Assembly (NCBI RefSeq): GCF_905171775.1
Contig: NC_053491.1
Coordinates: 134,662,483-134,726,482, forward strand
Origin: Rana temporaria
Taxonomy: Eukaryota > Chordata > Amphibia > Anura > Ranidae
DNA: 64,000 nucleotides
Direction of reading: 5' to 3'
Shown here: positions 34,388 through 46,509 of the stretch, in pieces
Layout: every line of letters begins with the position of its first letter
How positions within the stretch are numbered: position 1 is the first letter of the stretch
Program-made: the position numbers and the translations under genes
Notes under the pieces: generated by a model
Seen by the model: only the letters and a program-made list of their open reading frames with translations
Told to the model about the DNA's origin: nothing
Database searches by the model: none

Positions 34388-35334
34388 GTAAGTGTACAGT
34401 TTAATGCTATTTTTAAAAAATCTTAGTAGTGATGATGTTGACGTTATTGCTAGTTTTCAGCACTCATTGATATCTAGATCAACATCTTATATCAATGTTA
34501 ACATTAACATTAGCAGAATAAAAATGTTCTACTCCTCATAAAACACATTTATGGCAGGGTTCACACCACAACACAGAGCGGCTCGCAGCAGGGGTCAACT
34601 GAATTTGGACCTGAAATGGACCAGAAGACGCTCAGGACTCCGGTCACAATCTCCTGACATGCGAATTGGATGAGAGAAAACACACATGCAATTCGCAATA
34701 GTGTGAACCCAGCCTACAATGACACTAAACTCGAATTTAAAAAAAAAATTAACCTTCTGTTCATTTCAGCTTTACTTCCAACCAGTACTTTCACAGTAAA
34801 TAGATACATTATTATCTTATAACATACAGCATATAAATATATGATTTAGCTTGTACCTTTTCAGCAGCAGCAGATTGTCATTCTCCCTCTAAACTTAGTT
34901 GGAAAAACATGGGATTGTGGGTAAATCTTATACACATAAATCCATGTTTTTTCCTTGTAGTTAAGAGGGCTGGGCTGGAAGGGAGTATTTGTCTTTTAGA
35001 CACACGCCCCCTTCTATTACACTGCAGTGAGATGCCTACCTCCACTGCCGCATTTATTGAACAGCTTGGGCCAATGGTACTTTACCATTGGTCCAAGACT
35101 CCAAACTGTTGAGCTCAGTGCTTCTGCCAAGAAGTGAGGAGAGATACCGTGAGCTCATGCTCTCATTCTGCTGCAGAGTGTGCCAGCTTGTATTTAAACT
35201 GGCAGCTCTGTATGTAGCTTCTGACAGGCTGTGCAATGAGCCCCATATCTCCGGAACCATAGATGATAGAAGCCTCAAATTTTGACCAGTGATAGGGTAG
35301 GACTTTGACCCTCAAAGTCAGTCTTTTAACAGAT
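34388..35334 (+). other. Start of intron 2
   Basis: Mostly unique sequence. A small MITE-like element at about 34556-34715 has inverted ends GGCAGGGTTCACACCAC / AGTGTGAACCCAGCC. No exon with matching phase 1 boundaries was recognised here. Confidence 0.5.
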
Positions 35335-35610
35335 GGCAATGGACAGTATGTGCAGGAAAGGAGTGTGAAGGGTATGCCAGTGGGCAGTATGTACTGGAGA
35401 GGACTGAGGAGGGTATGACAGTGGGCAGTATGTAAAGGAGAGGAGTGTGGAGGGTATGATAGAGGGTGGTATGTACAGGAGAGGAGTATGGGTGGTATAA
35501 TGGCATGTGGGAGAGCAGTATAGAAGGTACAACAATAGGCAGTATATGCACAGGGAGGAGTGCAGATGGTAGGAAGGTGGGCAGTATGTTCTGGAGAAGA
35601 GTGCAGAGAA
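35335..35610. repeat. About 46-bp minisatellite
   Basis: About six imperfect units of GGGCAGTATGTACTGGAGAG, GAGTGTGGAGGGTATGA with variable tails. Three frames are open on the minus strand (97-155 codons) because of the repeat; these are not coding. Confidence 0.82.
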
Positions 35611-36001
35611 TTTGCACAATCAGATTCCATTGAGTGGAACCATCAGCGTGTGGGTGCAATGCAGGGCTCTTGCCGACTCTGTGTGTAAGCTGTTTGGCCA
35701 TTCATCGTACGGACAAGCAGTTCCACACTAGCAGGAAGCAAAAGCATCAATGAACTACCACAGCACTCAACATCACTGTGGTAGTTTATTGAGAACTACA
35801 AGCTGACAGCCGCAAAGGCTGCCAGACTTTGTCGTTTTCTATTCACTGAACTCTGTGAATAAGTGATGTGGCTGGTTGGGAGGAGCCCCTTACTGTCACG
35901 TTCTTTGCAGAGTATGACAGAGTCCAGGAAGAAGATCGCCTGCTGCCTGTCACACCAGGGAGCTGGGGAAGTTCTTGGGCCCTGAACATGGGTGTAACAT
36001 G

Positions 36002-36973
36002 CAGGGCAGACATCAGAATTTTTTGGGCCCCTTACACAGCTTTAGGCCTGCCCCCGAGCCTGACCACCAACATTCCCCAGGGCCTGCCCACGGGCCATCC
36101 CACTGTATACGCACATCACATATACCAATATATCAGCCCCCCCTCACAACTGTATATGTCAACCCCCCTCCTGTACACACTAAGCCCCCCTCATAACACC
36201 TGTACACACTCAGTCCCCCTCCTCACACCTGTACACACTCAGTCTCCCTCCTTACATTTGTTGGCATCAACCTCTCTCCTCACACCTGTACGCACTCAGC
36301 CCCCCTCCCTCAATCCTGTATATGTCAGCCCCCTCACAATGGTATATATGTCAGCTCCCCCCTCACACCTGTATGCATGTCAGACCCCCCCACACCTGTA
36401 TGCATGTTAGGCCCCCTCACACCTCTCTACATGCCAGTGCCCTCACCTGTATACATGTCAGGGCCCCTCCCTGACACCTGTATACATGTCAGCTCCCCCT
36501 TACACCTGTATACATGTCAGCCCCCTTCACACCTGTATACATGTCAGATCCCCACATATACACATCTGTAAACACACAAAGCTCTGGCCCTTCCCTGTAC
36601 ACAAACAGTCCCCCTCCCTTTCCTTCACAGCCCCTACTTGTAAAGGTGATCTTCCTACCTGGTCCCAGCTCCTGTTTCAAAAAAGCTGACATGTTGCTGA
36701 GACACAGAGGGGTTGCAGCCAGTCACGCTACATAACCCAGTTCATACAATGCAACACATGAGGGGCACACATGCACATAATAGCCAGAGGTGGCAGTTAA
36801 GAGCTTGTTGTCTGAGCTCAATGCCACAGAGCAGACACTGCCGAGATTGTTTATGCACTGCACAACATGGCTCCCCTTCACCCGCTCCTGCCTTCTCCTA
36901 GCCTGGTGGGGCCCCTCCAGATGCTTGGGCCCCTTACAGTTGCATCGGCTGTACCCCCCTGATGGCGGCCCTG
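36002..36973. mobile_element. hAT-type element with exact 8-bp duplication GTAACATG
   Basis: Inverted ends CAGGGCAGACATCAG and CTGATGGCGGCCCTG; GTAACATG is duplicated at 35994-36001 and 36974-36981. Inside, 36110-36570 is a CACACCTGTATACATGTCAG minisatellite of about 20 degenerate units. Both inner flanks carry a GGGCCCCTTACA motif. No transposase. Confidence 0.88.
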
Positions 36974-37183
36974 GTAACATGTTACAAAAGGTAAACTTAT
37001 CCTTTAAATTGCTGAATAGCAGTTTAACATTGCGAGATCGCACCACAACTGTGAGCCATGCCTTAGGCTCGCAGTTGCAAAGCGGACCCGTTGAACTCAA
37101 TAGGTGAGTTTGACAGGCAGTCTTGCCAATCAAACCCTGCTGCCTCAGGGAAAAATGTCACAGCTGCAAATGGATGGTTAGGA

Positions 37184-37699
37184 CAGTGTTTCTCAACTTT
37201 TTTTCAGTCAATGCACCCTTTAAAATTCCACACAGTCTCGAAGGCACCCCATTCCAAAATTTAAAAAAATGAAACTACAGTAATAGTTTTGCATAATGTA
37301 GCAACAACCACATGTGTAGGAAACCCAACATTAGTGGTGATTTATTCTTCCAAAGCAAATACATCTTTGCACACTGGTACTTTTTAGTTTTCCAATGTTT
37401 CTCTTCTCCCTTGTTTCTCTCCCTGACTCAGCTAAAGTGACTCTGGTGTTAAAGGAGAGGGGCAGGTGCCTGACGTCCTCCTTATTGACTGATGACATCA
37501 TTGGTTGTTAGGACCCTGGCCTGCTGGAAGGCTGTAATGGTGTGAAAATCTGAGGCTTTGTGTAACTAATAGGCAGGCTTGATCCACCCGCTGGCTTGTA
37601 TAAAGTTTTTGGGACAATTTCTAGGTATTTTGGCAAGGCACCCCTGAAGACACCTGAATGCACCCCAGGGCGCCTGGGCACCCTCGTTGAAAAGGGCTG
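37184..37699. mobile_element. hAT (Charlie-like) MITE with duplication GGTTAGGA
   Basis: Ends CAGTGTTTCTCAACTTTTT and GTTGAAAAGGGCTG are imperfect inverted repeats of the CAGTG-TTCTCAA type common to Charlie-group hAT elements. GGTTAGGA is duplicated exactly at 37176-37183 and 37700-37707. Non-coding. Confidence 0.88.
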
Positions 37700-37707
37700 G
37701 GTTAGGA

Positions 37708-38470
37708 TTTGCATAAGCATGGTGTTGTAATAAGCACAGGTGAGCCACCCCACTGGCGTCTCATGTGAAAGAGACCTTGGAGGTGCAGTATAAAATGGCT
37801 GGGCAGAGATATTTGTCAGCTGGAGGGAGATGTGGTCTCATTGACCTCTCAGCTCCAGCACTGCAGTGGCATATACAGTGGCTGCAATAGAAGACAGCTG
37901 CAGTAGCACACAGCAGGCCTTCTGCCTTCATCCCCTCTCCTAAACATTCTGTAGGTTTACTCCACCAGGCCCCCCGCACACTCACCCCCTCCAACAGTAC
38001 CAATACTTCTGCAGCAGCCATGGCAATGAGCATAGTATTAGGGGGCAGAGGCACTTTTTCATACTGCCAATGGAGAACACTGCTGACCGATGCCGAGGGG
38101 GAGATGGAGGCCAGAGTTTCAATACCTAGACGACAGCACACACAATGTCAAGGGCAGGGATTCTGCAGCTGTTCCCACTGTGGCACCGCTGGAAAATCGA
38201 AACACAGGCTGGTGCAAAGCTGGCATGGGGCAGCCCTCAGTTTGGAGGTATGCTAATGCACATGGGATGATTAGGGTGTGCCCAGGCACACCAGAACACC
38301 CCATGTCACCCCATGTACACGCCTATGCACTCTATAACATTGCTAGCCACCTCCACTGTATCTAGTGCAAATGTGGCTGCTTCCCTGATACACACAGGCA
38401 GTGGCGGCCCGTCCATATGGGGCACAGGGTAGCTATCCCCTATCCATGCATCCGGCCCCCTTTTCTAAAT
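37708..38470. other. Intron 2 sequence, partial repeats
   Basis: No exon recognised. CAGTGGCGGCCCGTCC at 38400 looks like one hAT end whose partner was lost to the family C insertion that follows. Short frames at 37761-38365 are unsupported. Confidence 0.4.
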
Positions 38471-38474
38471 GCTA

Positions 38475-38783
38475 GGACAAACCAATCGTATGTATGTGGG
38501 CCCTATGTATTTGTTTTCCATCCGTGAAAAAAATAGAACATATTTTAAAGTCCATCGGTCAAAAATCCATGCATGCTCAGAATCAAGTCGACGCATGCTT
38601 GGAAGCATTGAACTTAATTTTTCTCAGCACGTTGTAGTGTTTTACGTCACCGCGTTTTGGCACGGCCTAATTTTTGACTGATGGTGTGTAGGCAAGACTG
38701 ATGAAAGTCAGCTTCATCGGATATCCGATGAAAAAATACTTCGGATTAGATTCCGTCAGATATCCGATCATGTGTACCAGGCT
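38475..38783. mobile_element. Family C MITE, left-truncated
   Basis: Right end CCGATCATGTGTACCAGGCT followed by TAA. Internal GCATGCTCAGAATCAAGTCG and TTTTACGTCACCGCGTTTTGG match the neighbouring copy 50 bp away. The left inverted end is degraded. Confidence 0.75.
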
Positions 38784-38830
38784 TAAGGCTACAATCAGAC
38801 AGCAAGTGACAGTTGAATGTAAAAGGATTA

Positions 38831-39249
38831 GGCCTCGTACACACGATAGGTTAAACAGAGGACAACGGTCTGATGGACCGTTTTCATCGGTCAAAACCGA
38901 TCGTGTGTGGGCCCCATAGGTTATTTAACCATCGGTTAAAAAAAAGCCAACTTGCTTTAAATTTAACCGATGGATTCCTAACCGATGGGAAAAAAACGAT
39001 CGTTAGTAGGCACGTCCATCGGTTAAAAATCAATGCATGCTCAGAATCAAGTCGACGCATGCTTGGAAGCATTGAACTTAGTTTTTTTAAGCACGTCGTT
39101 GTGTTTTACGTCACCGCGTTCTGACACGATCGTTTTTTTAACTGATGGTGTGTAGGCGCAACGGACCATCAGTCAGCTTCATTGGTTAACCGACGACAAC
39201 GGTCCATCAGACCGTTCTCATTGGATGGATTGATCGTGTGTACGAGGCT
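38831..39249. mobile_element. Family C PIF/Harbinger-like MITE, TTA duplication
   Basis: Ends GGCCTCGTACACACGAT and ATCGTGTGTACGAGGCT, with TTA at 38828-38830 and 39250-39252. Closely similar to 12617-13038. Full length, about 419 bp. Confidence 0.88.
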
Positions 39250-39252
39250 TTA

Positions 39253-39737
39253 TTTGACAAGAATCTTAAAATCATGATATGTTTCCACAAATGTTCAGAT
39301 TATTCATACTAATGCAACCAACAACATGATTCATGCTATCATGAAATATCCTTTTATGCAAATGATTGTTGCTGTCATTCAAAATTTTACTTCTGTCTCT
39401 ACCTGGTAATATTAAGTTGGTACAGTATTGAATTGACTATAACACAGATTCATCCGCAAAGTTCACAAAAAGGGTGAATCTGTCAAAGCTGGTGATACAC
39501 AACCAAGTTCATAAATTTACACTTTTTTTGCCATCTGAATACATGCAGCAGAAACAGGGAACACAAATTGAAGCATTGTGCATACACATATTCAGGAGGA
39601 TCTAAATTCCCTGATTTATTAAAAAAATATGTGATTTATCCAATTCACTAATTTGCAAATTAATTTGCTCCTCCCTATTTGACAATAATGTTTTTTTTTT
39701 CTATGAAGCCATTCGGCAAATTACATTAGTAACCAGT
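39253..39737. other. Intron 2 sequence, no feature
   Basis: AT-rich, apparently single-copy. No splice-flanked frame in the required phase was recognised. Its end carries TAGTAACCAGT, duplicated at 41253. Confidence 0.5.
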
Positions 39738-41252
39738 AGTGTTGAGCAGAATATGCCATATTCGATTTCGCGATATATCTCGAATATATATTCGAATATT
39801 CGAGATATATTCGCTAAATTCGAATATTCGTGATATTTTATCGAAAGTAAATGATTGCGATTTTTCGCTATTGCGAATGCGAAAATAATTGCGATTTTTT
39901 GATAACTGCGGTAGGAGCACTCTGATTGGCTCAGAATATTCGTGATATTTTATCGAAATATCGCAACATGCGAATGCGATATTTATTGCGCAATTTCGAG
40001 AAATGCTGGAGGAGCGCTCTGATTGGCTCAGAATATTCGTGATATTTTATCGAAATATCGCAACATGCGAATGCGATATTTATTGCGCAATTTCGAGAAA
40101 TGCTGTAGGAGCACTCTGATTGGCTCAGAATATTCGTGATATTTTACAATACAAAATAATTGCGAATATTCGGCAAATGCGGAAGGAGCACTCTGATTGG
40201 CTCAGAATATTCTTGATATTTTACAATACAAAATAATTGCGAATATTCGGCAAATGCAGAAGGAGCACTCTGATTGGCTCAGAATATTCTTGATATTTTA
40301 CAATACAAAATAATTGCGAATATTCGGCAAATGCAGAAGGAGCACTCTGATTGGCTCAGAATATTCTTGATATTTTACAATACAAAATAATTGCGAATAT
40401 TCGGCAAATGCGGAAGGAGCACTCTGATTGGCTCAGAATATTCTTGATATTTTACAATAGAAAATAAAAAGTGTTTTGCATTGGTGGTGATTCTTTACTC
40501 TATCCATCTGTCACAGCCGTTTGTCAATCAAACACCTTGAAGATTGAACACGTTCATGCTGCATGCTTTGGACTTTTTTTCACTTCACATATCAAAGACA
40601 TTTTTATGAAAGATTATTTTTCTATTATTGGGACTATATTTCTTTATATATTTGTTTCACTGTGTATTTCACAAGTTATTTGCGCTTGCTTATTTTATAA
40701 TTTGCCCACATGTCTTGTCACTAGACATATTTTTTATTCTTGTAGAGCGACTCCATTTTCTGTCTTGTATTAATTTATGTTGTATAACATTTTTGAGTTG
40801 CTGCTGTATTCTCCCCTTTTTTAAGGTATGCGCAATTTTTTCCTTCTTACAAAAAATAATAATATCAAACATACAAATATTCATAACATACACATACACA
40901 TACACAAAGCCCCCCCCTTTTGCATCAGAGACAATCAGAGTTCTCCTACCACAGTTATCGAAAATTCGCAATCATTTTCGCATTCGCAATAGCGAAAAAT
41001 CGCAATTTTTTTTTTTTCAATTTGGCAACATAATAGGATCGCCTCAGCTTAGCTACTCGGCCCAGGGTCTCTAATCATACCAGCAATGCTTTTAGACGTC
41101 GATAGGATGTGATCTGTTTTAAAAATCAAATTGAAAAAATGCGAATATTCGGAATTGCGAATATTCACCGCGAAATTCGAAATATAGCGCGATTTCTCGA
41201 ATATGCTATATTCGAGTCGAATATTCGCAATGCGAATATTCGTGAGCAACAC
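39738..41252. mobile_element. ATTCG-rich element with internal 97/77-bp tandem repeats
   Basis: Bounded by an 11-bp direct repeat TAGTAACCAGT at 39727-39737 and 41253-41263, with short inverted ends (GTGTTG / CAACAC). The outer arms are made of CGAATATTCG-type sequence. Between about 39900 and 40445 the motif CTCTGATTGGCTCAGAATA recurs seven times, at spacings of 97, 97, 77, 77, 77 and 77 bp. The middle (40450-40920) is unrelated, lower-copy sequence with no intact gene. Confidence 0.75.
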
Positions 41253-41263
41253 TAGTAACCAGT

Positions 41264-41703
41264 GGCTTTTTGGGACGTGACTCAAGGTGGCATATAACTG
41301 CATATTAAAAGGGGCCTATGAAGTCAACTCATTGTTGTATTAAGTTATTGTACATGGTCAACTTGTAAAACAACCCATTCAGTTTAAAACAGAAATGAAA
41401 GGCATGTTTGCATAGATATAAAAAAAATATTATAAATACCTTTTGTATACCTTTTGTAAGTGATCACATTCCCTCTGCTCAGCAGTACACTGAACTTCCC
41501 GGTGAATGGCTGTGCAGCGGGGGGCGTGTTAAGACAAGTCTGATCATTGGAGGAGAACACACTCAGAGTTCCCAGTACAGCTAGAGAACTGACCACAGTA
41601 TATTCTCTTGCTTAGTGTGGTCAGTTTGTAAGAGGAAAGCAGAAGGACTGGCAGAAATGCCAGGGATTTCACATATAGGAAGCAATACAAACAGAACCAA
41701 ATA
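41264..41703. other. Intron 2 sequence, no feature
   Basis: No repeat ends or exon recognised. Confidence 0.5.
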
Positions 41704-42240
41704 TAGAGTGGGCCATTTATATGGATACACCTTAATAAAATGGGAATGGTTGATGATATTAACTTCCTGTTTGTGGCACATTAGTATATGTGAGGGGGGA
41801 AACTTTTCAAGATGGGTGGTGACCATTTTGAAGTCGGACATTTTGAATCCAACTTTTGTTTTTTCAATAGGAAGAGGGTCATGTGACACATCAAACTTAT
41901 TGGGAATTTCACAAGAAAAACAATGGTGTGATTGGTTTTAACGTAACTTTATTCTTTCATGAGTTATTTACAAGTTTCTGACCACTTATAAAATGTGTTC
42001 AATGTGCTCTCCAGTGACATGCGGCGAGTGCTATGCTGTGGGCTCTTGCTGAATGAAGCTAGGATAGCCACTGATGTTTCTTCATTAAACCCCTTTCACA
42101 CTGGATACGCCTATAGCGGAGCATTAAAATTGTTGTAAAATCGCGGTAAAATATCAGTGTTAATGTGCCACAAACAGGAAGTTAATATCACCAACCATTC
42201 CCATTTTATTAAGTTGTATCCATATAAATGGCCCACCCTG
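41704..42240. mobile_element. Mariner-type deletion derivative with long inverted ends
   Basis: The left end TAGAGTGGGCCATTTATATG and right end CATATAAATGGCCCACCCTG pair for about 78 bp with few mismatches (through CTTCCTGTTTGTGGCACATTA). TA flanks both sides (41702-41703, 42241-42242). The interior lacks a transposase frame and includes a foreign CCCTTTCACACTGG fragment near 42090. The superfamily is inferred from the TA target. Confidence 0.78.
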
Positions 42241-42492
42241 TACTTACTCATACAAGTACATGGTACAGCAGGAATGTGAAGTGTTGGGGTAACAAAGGCT
42301 TTGTCATAACAGTATATATATATTATGTAATATTATCGCTCACTAGTTACTGTAAACATCTAAAATAAGTCATTTTTTGTTTTTACAGATTTGAAAGTCT
42401 AAATGAATGCCAATCCAAATGTAAATCTACACATTTTTATATATTTTTTTCTTTACTTGTTAATCACACTGATCTGTATTGTATTGTTACAG

Positions 42493-42678
42493 TTTCTGGA
42501 GTAATTACTGCAACAATTGATTTTGATTATGAAGACACCAGCACACCTGATACTTACAATATGAGAGTTCAATGTACAAGTGGTTTACTGTCATCCAGAA
42601 CACTTACAGATTTGACTGTGAATATTATAAATATTAATGAGGCACCAATATGTGATCCACGTTTTAAAGACAAAAGAT
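42493..42678 (+). CDS. Cadherin-related gene, exon 3: rest of EC1 and linker to EC2
   Basis: Acceptor TTGTTACAG|TT and donor AGAT|GTAAGT, phase 1 at both ends; 186 bp, 62 codons touched. It contains FSGVITATIDFDYED (the xLDYE-like calcium-binding motif), then YNMRVQC, then LTVNIININEAP, the DxNExxP-type inter-repeat motif (here N-I-N-E-A-P). It ends PRFKDKR before exon 4. The two halves fit the cadherin fold and would place calcium ligands at the EC1-EC2 junction. Two cysteines (VQC, PIC) in this exon plus one in exon 2 could allow a disulfide; that is inference. Confidence 0.88.
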
Positions 42679-43217
42679 GTAAGTGTATCTCACTCTTAAG
42701 AAGCTTAGAATTGTTTTCCTATTGATATTCTTGTGTCATATTATGTTATATATTATTACTGTTTCTTTAATGATGTGAAATCAGATACTAAACAAGAAAA
42801 ATTAGTGAAAAGAAGAGATATTGGCAGAAGAGAGACAGCAAGAAAAATTATATTGAGGGAAAGGAAAATAGGGTTGTTGGCAGAGGTAGTAGCGACAGAC
42901 ACTTTCTTCCATTTTCTAATACTGAAAACAGTAAAGAAGTACAGTGCCTTGAAAAAGTATTCATACCCCTTGAAATGTTCCACATTTTGTCACGTTACAA
43001 CCAAAAACATAAATGTATTTTATTGTTATTTTATGTGATAGACCAACACAAAGTGGCATATAATTGTGAAGTGGAAGGAAAATGATAAATGGTTTTCAAA
43101 ATCTTTTACAAATATGTGAAAAGTGTGGTGTGCATTTGTATTCAGCCCCTCTGAGTCAATACTTTGTAGAACCCCCTTTCACTGCAATTAGAGCTGCAAA
43201 ACTTTTTAGGGGTGTCT

Positions 43218-43475
43218 CTACCAGCTTTGCACATCTTGAGAGTGACATTTTGCCCTATCTTCTTTCCAAAACAGCCCAAGCTCTATCAGATTGGATGGAG
43301 AGTGAACAGCAATGTTCAAGTCTTGCCACAGATTCACAATAAGATTTAGGTCTGGACTTTGACTGGGCCATTCTAACACATGAATATGCTTTGATCTAAA
43401 CCATTCCACTGTAGCTCTGGCTGTTTGTTTAGGGTCATTGTCCTGCTGGAAGGGGAACATTTGCCCCAGTCTCAA
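43218..43475 (-). pseudogene. Tc1 transposase catalytic C-terminal fragment
   Basis: QQDNDPKQTA carries the second catalytic aspartate, and the downstream WPSQSPDLNLIVNLW corresponds to the usual SPDLNPIENLW. The glutamate of the DD34E triad is replaced by valine here, so this copy cannot be catalytic even if the frame were open. Confidence 0.85.
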
Positions 43476-43508
43476 GTCTTTTGCAGACTCTAACAGGTTT
43501 TCTTCTTA

Positions 43509-43789
43509 GGCCTCGTACACACGACAGAGTTTCTCGGCAGAATTCACCGAGAAACTCGGTCAAAACCCGGATTCTGCAGAGAAACTCTGTCGTCTGTACA
43601 GTTTTGGCTCGATGGAGCCGCCGAGGAACTCGACGAGAAAATAGAGAACATGTTCTCTATTTTCTCGTTGTCCTCGTTCTTCTATGGGAGAAGCCGGCCC
43701 GCCGAGCTCCTCGGCGGCTTCATCCCAAAACTCGACGAGGAACTCGACGTGCCAAGCATGTCGAGTTCCTCTGTCGTGTGTACGGGGCC
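43509..43789. mobile_element. Family C MITE nested in the Tc1 element
   Basis: Ends GGCCTCGTACACACGACAG and CTGTCGTGTGTACGGGGCC are long inverted repeats with TTA on the left and TAA on the right. Inner arms AGAACATGTTCTCT and CCGAGGAACTCGACGAG repeat in inverse. It splits the Tc1 transposase, so it is the younger insertion. Confidence 0.88.
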
Positions 43790-44112
43790 TAAGATTGCCC
43801 TGTATTTGTCTCCATCCATCTTCCCACCAACTCTGACCAGCTTCCCTGTCCCTGGAAAAGAAAAGCACCCCTACAACATGATGCTGCCACCACCATGTTT
43901 CACAGTGGGGATGGTGTGTTCAGGGTGACGTGCAGTGTTAGATTTCCACCACACATAGCATTTTGTCAAAAAAGTAAAAAAAGTCTGAAAAGTAAAATGT
44001 TGGTCTCATCTGACCAGAGCACCTTCTTCCACATGTTTGCTGTGTCCCCCACAAGGCTTCTCCCAACCTCTAAACAGGATTTCTTATGGCTTTCTTTCAA
44101 CAATGGCTTTCT

Positions 44113-44325
44113 TCATACCATGCTTCCATAAATGTCAGATTTGTGGAATGCATGACTAATAGTTGTCCTGTGGACAGATTCTCCCACCTGGGGTGTGGAT
44201 CTCTGCAGCCCCTCCAGAGTTACCATGGGCCTCTTGGCTGCCATTCTGATTAATACTTTCCTTGCCCGGCCTGTCAGTTTAGGTGGACAGCTATGTCTTG
44301 GTAGGTTTGCAGTTGTGCCATACAC
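44113..44325 (-). pseudogene. Tc1 transposase N-terminal fragment
   Basis: The frame reads NLPRHSCPPKLTGRARKVLI and TPQVGESVHRTTISHAFHKS. This is the paired-like helix-turn-helix DNA-binding domain of Tc1 transposases (GRPxKLT and SVHRTTISRALH motifs). It runs out of frame before the catalytic domain. Confidence 0.82.
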
Positions 44326-44842
44326 TTGCCATTTTTTGGATGATGGATTGAACAGTTCTCTGTGAGATGTTCAAAGCTTGGGATATTTTTTTATAACCTA
44401 ACCCTGCTTTAAACTTCTCCACAACTTTATCCTTGAGCTGTCGGGTGTGTTCCTTGGTCTTCGTGATGCTATTTGTTCACTAAAGTTATCTAACAAACCT
44501 TTGAGGGCTTCACAGAACAGCTGTATTTATACTGATATTTAAATTACACACAGGTGGAGGTTTTACTAATTAGGACTTTTGAAGGCAAGTGGTTCCACTA
44601 GATTTTAGTTAGGGGTATCAGAGTAAAGGAGGCTGAATGCAAATGCACGCCACACTTTTCACATATTTATTTGTAAAACAAATTTAAAACCATTTATAAT
44701 TTTCCTTCAACTTCACAATTATGTGCCACTTTGTTTTGGTCTATCACATAAAATCCCAATAAAATACATTTAAGCTTTTGGTTGTAACCTAACACAATGT
44801 TAAACATTTCAAAGGGTATGAATAATTTTTCAAGGCACTGTA

Positions 44843-45529
44843 GATTACACCTACAACAGTTACTTAACTAATTTACCAGAATATCACAATAATAGTCAAT
44901 CATTATTTGGTGCAAGATGGCACATTCATCCATTGTTAGTTGCAGAGCATAGTAAGAGATCATCTGGGCCAGGTACTTTACCACTTTTAAAGAGGAGCTC
45001 CAGTCTCTTCAGTGAAAATTAAAAGTCAGCAGCTTCAAAAACTGTAATTGCTGACTACTAATAAACAAACCTGTCATCTTAATACCCTCATGATTGACCT
45101 TGCAATGAGAATGGTCATAGGCATTGGGGTTATAGAGGGCAGAGAGAAAAGGTTCTGTGTTTTAGATGATTTGGGATTCATTTACTATAGGCAAATTGGC
45201 TGTTTATTTTGCAAGGGAATTTTCCCAGAAATGTGACTTTGCAATGAATATCCCAAAAAAAAAAATCTATTTTATTGGCACATGATCAGATGATGAAAAT
45301 CTGCAGAGCTAACTTCTCCAGAGTAGTACAATGTTACTATGGTAACATTATATTATGCTCTGGTCACAGTGTGTTAAAAAAAAAAATATTCTAAATATAT
45401 ATATTTTTTATTTATTTTTTGTACTTCCACTATCTGTGTCCCTGACCACCACCACCACAAGATATATAATTATGCTATACTGTTGACATGTATGTAAAAA
45501 AAAAAAAAATTAAATTTATTTTCTTTAAT
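44843..45529. other. Intron 3 sequence, partial repeats
   Basis: A fragment AAAGTCAGCAGCTTCAAAAA near 45027 matches the TTAA element at 19511. The rest is AT-rich and shows no exon. Confidence 0.45.
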
Positions 45530-45574
45530 TCAATCGCAATAAGCGTACATTGATTGGTTTGCGCAAAAGTTATA

Positions 45575-46278
45575 GGGCCAGATTCAGAGAGAATTCCAGC
45601 GGTGTAACGTAATGCATTTACGTTACACCGCCGCAAGTTTTATGGGCAAGTGCTTGATTCACAAAGCACTTGCCTGTAAACTTGCGGCGGCGTAGCGTAA
45701 ATCCGTCCGGTGCAAGCCCGCCTAATTCAAATGGGGCTTGTATCATTTAAATTAGGCGCGTTCCCGCGCCGAACGTACTGCGCATGCTCAGTTTTCGCTT
45801 TGCGCGAAATGACGTCGCACCGACGTCATTTTTTGAACGGCGACGTGCGTTACGTCCTTTCCTATTCAAGGACGACTTACGCAAACAAAAATTTAGAAAT
45901 TCGACGCGGGAACGACGGCCATACTTTAACATGGCAAGTCTAAAGATAGGCCACGAAATAGCAGCTTTAACTATAAGCCGGGAAAAGCCGACTAGCGTTG
46001 ACGTAAGAGAATGCGATGAACGCGCGTACCTTTGTGGATCGCGTTAAACAGCTAATTAGCATCCCCGACGCGGAAAACGACGCAAACTCCACCCAGCGGG
46101 CCCCGAAGTATTACACCTACGATCCGAAGGAGTACGAAGCCGTACGCCTGTCGGATCGAAGCCAGAAGCCGTCGTATCTTGGTTTGAGGATTCAAACTAA
46201 AGATACGACGCGGCAAATTTGAAAATATGCCGGCGTATCAGTAGATACTCCGGCGTATTTCAGCTGTGAATCTGACCC
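45575..46278. mobile_element. Family D MITE, ATA duplication
   Basis: Ends GGGCCAGATTCA and TGAATCTGACCC with ATA at 45572-45574 and 46279-46281. Removing it restores the family A sequence AAGTTATAGTGTCTACAAA, which proves the 3-bp duplication. The interior is CpG-rich with arms TTACACCGCCG and ATACGCCGGCATA-like. Confidence 0.88.
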
Positions 46279-46509
46279 ATAGTGTCTACAAAATAGGGGA
46301 TATATTTATGGCATTTTACTATGAATTTTACATTTTTTTTTAATAATGGCAGCGATCTGCAATTTTTATCGTGACTGCAACATTGCGGCGGACAAATCTG
46401 ACAATTTTGAATTTTTTTGGGGACCATTGACATTTATAGAGGGATCAGTACTATAAAAATGCACTGACTACTGTATACATGTCACTGGCAGGGAAGGGGT
46501 TAACACTGA

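Larger units (their letters stand above)
42942..44840 (-). mobile_element. Tc1/mariner transposon, dead, carrying a nested MITE
   Basis: Ends CAGTGCCTTGAAAAAGTATT and TTTTTCAAGGCACTG with TA on both sides (42940-42941, 44841-44842) mark a complete Tc1-like element of about 1.6 kb once the 281-bp MITE at 43509-43789 is subtracted. Transposase remnants lie on the minus strand (next two entries). The coding region is broken by stops, frameshifts and the MITE. Confidence 0.9.

Noticed and set aside
42389..42410. Possible cadherin exon after TTTTTACAG at about 42388
   Set aside because: In the required phase 1 it reaches a stop after four codons; the acceptor at 42491-42492 gives an open frame with clear cadherin motifs.
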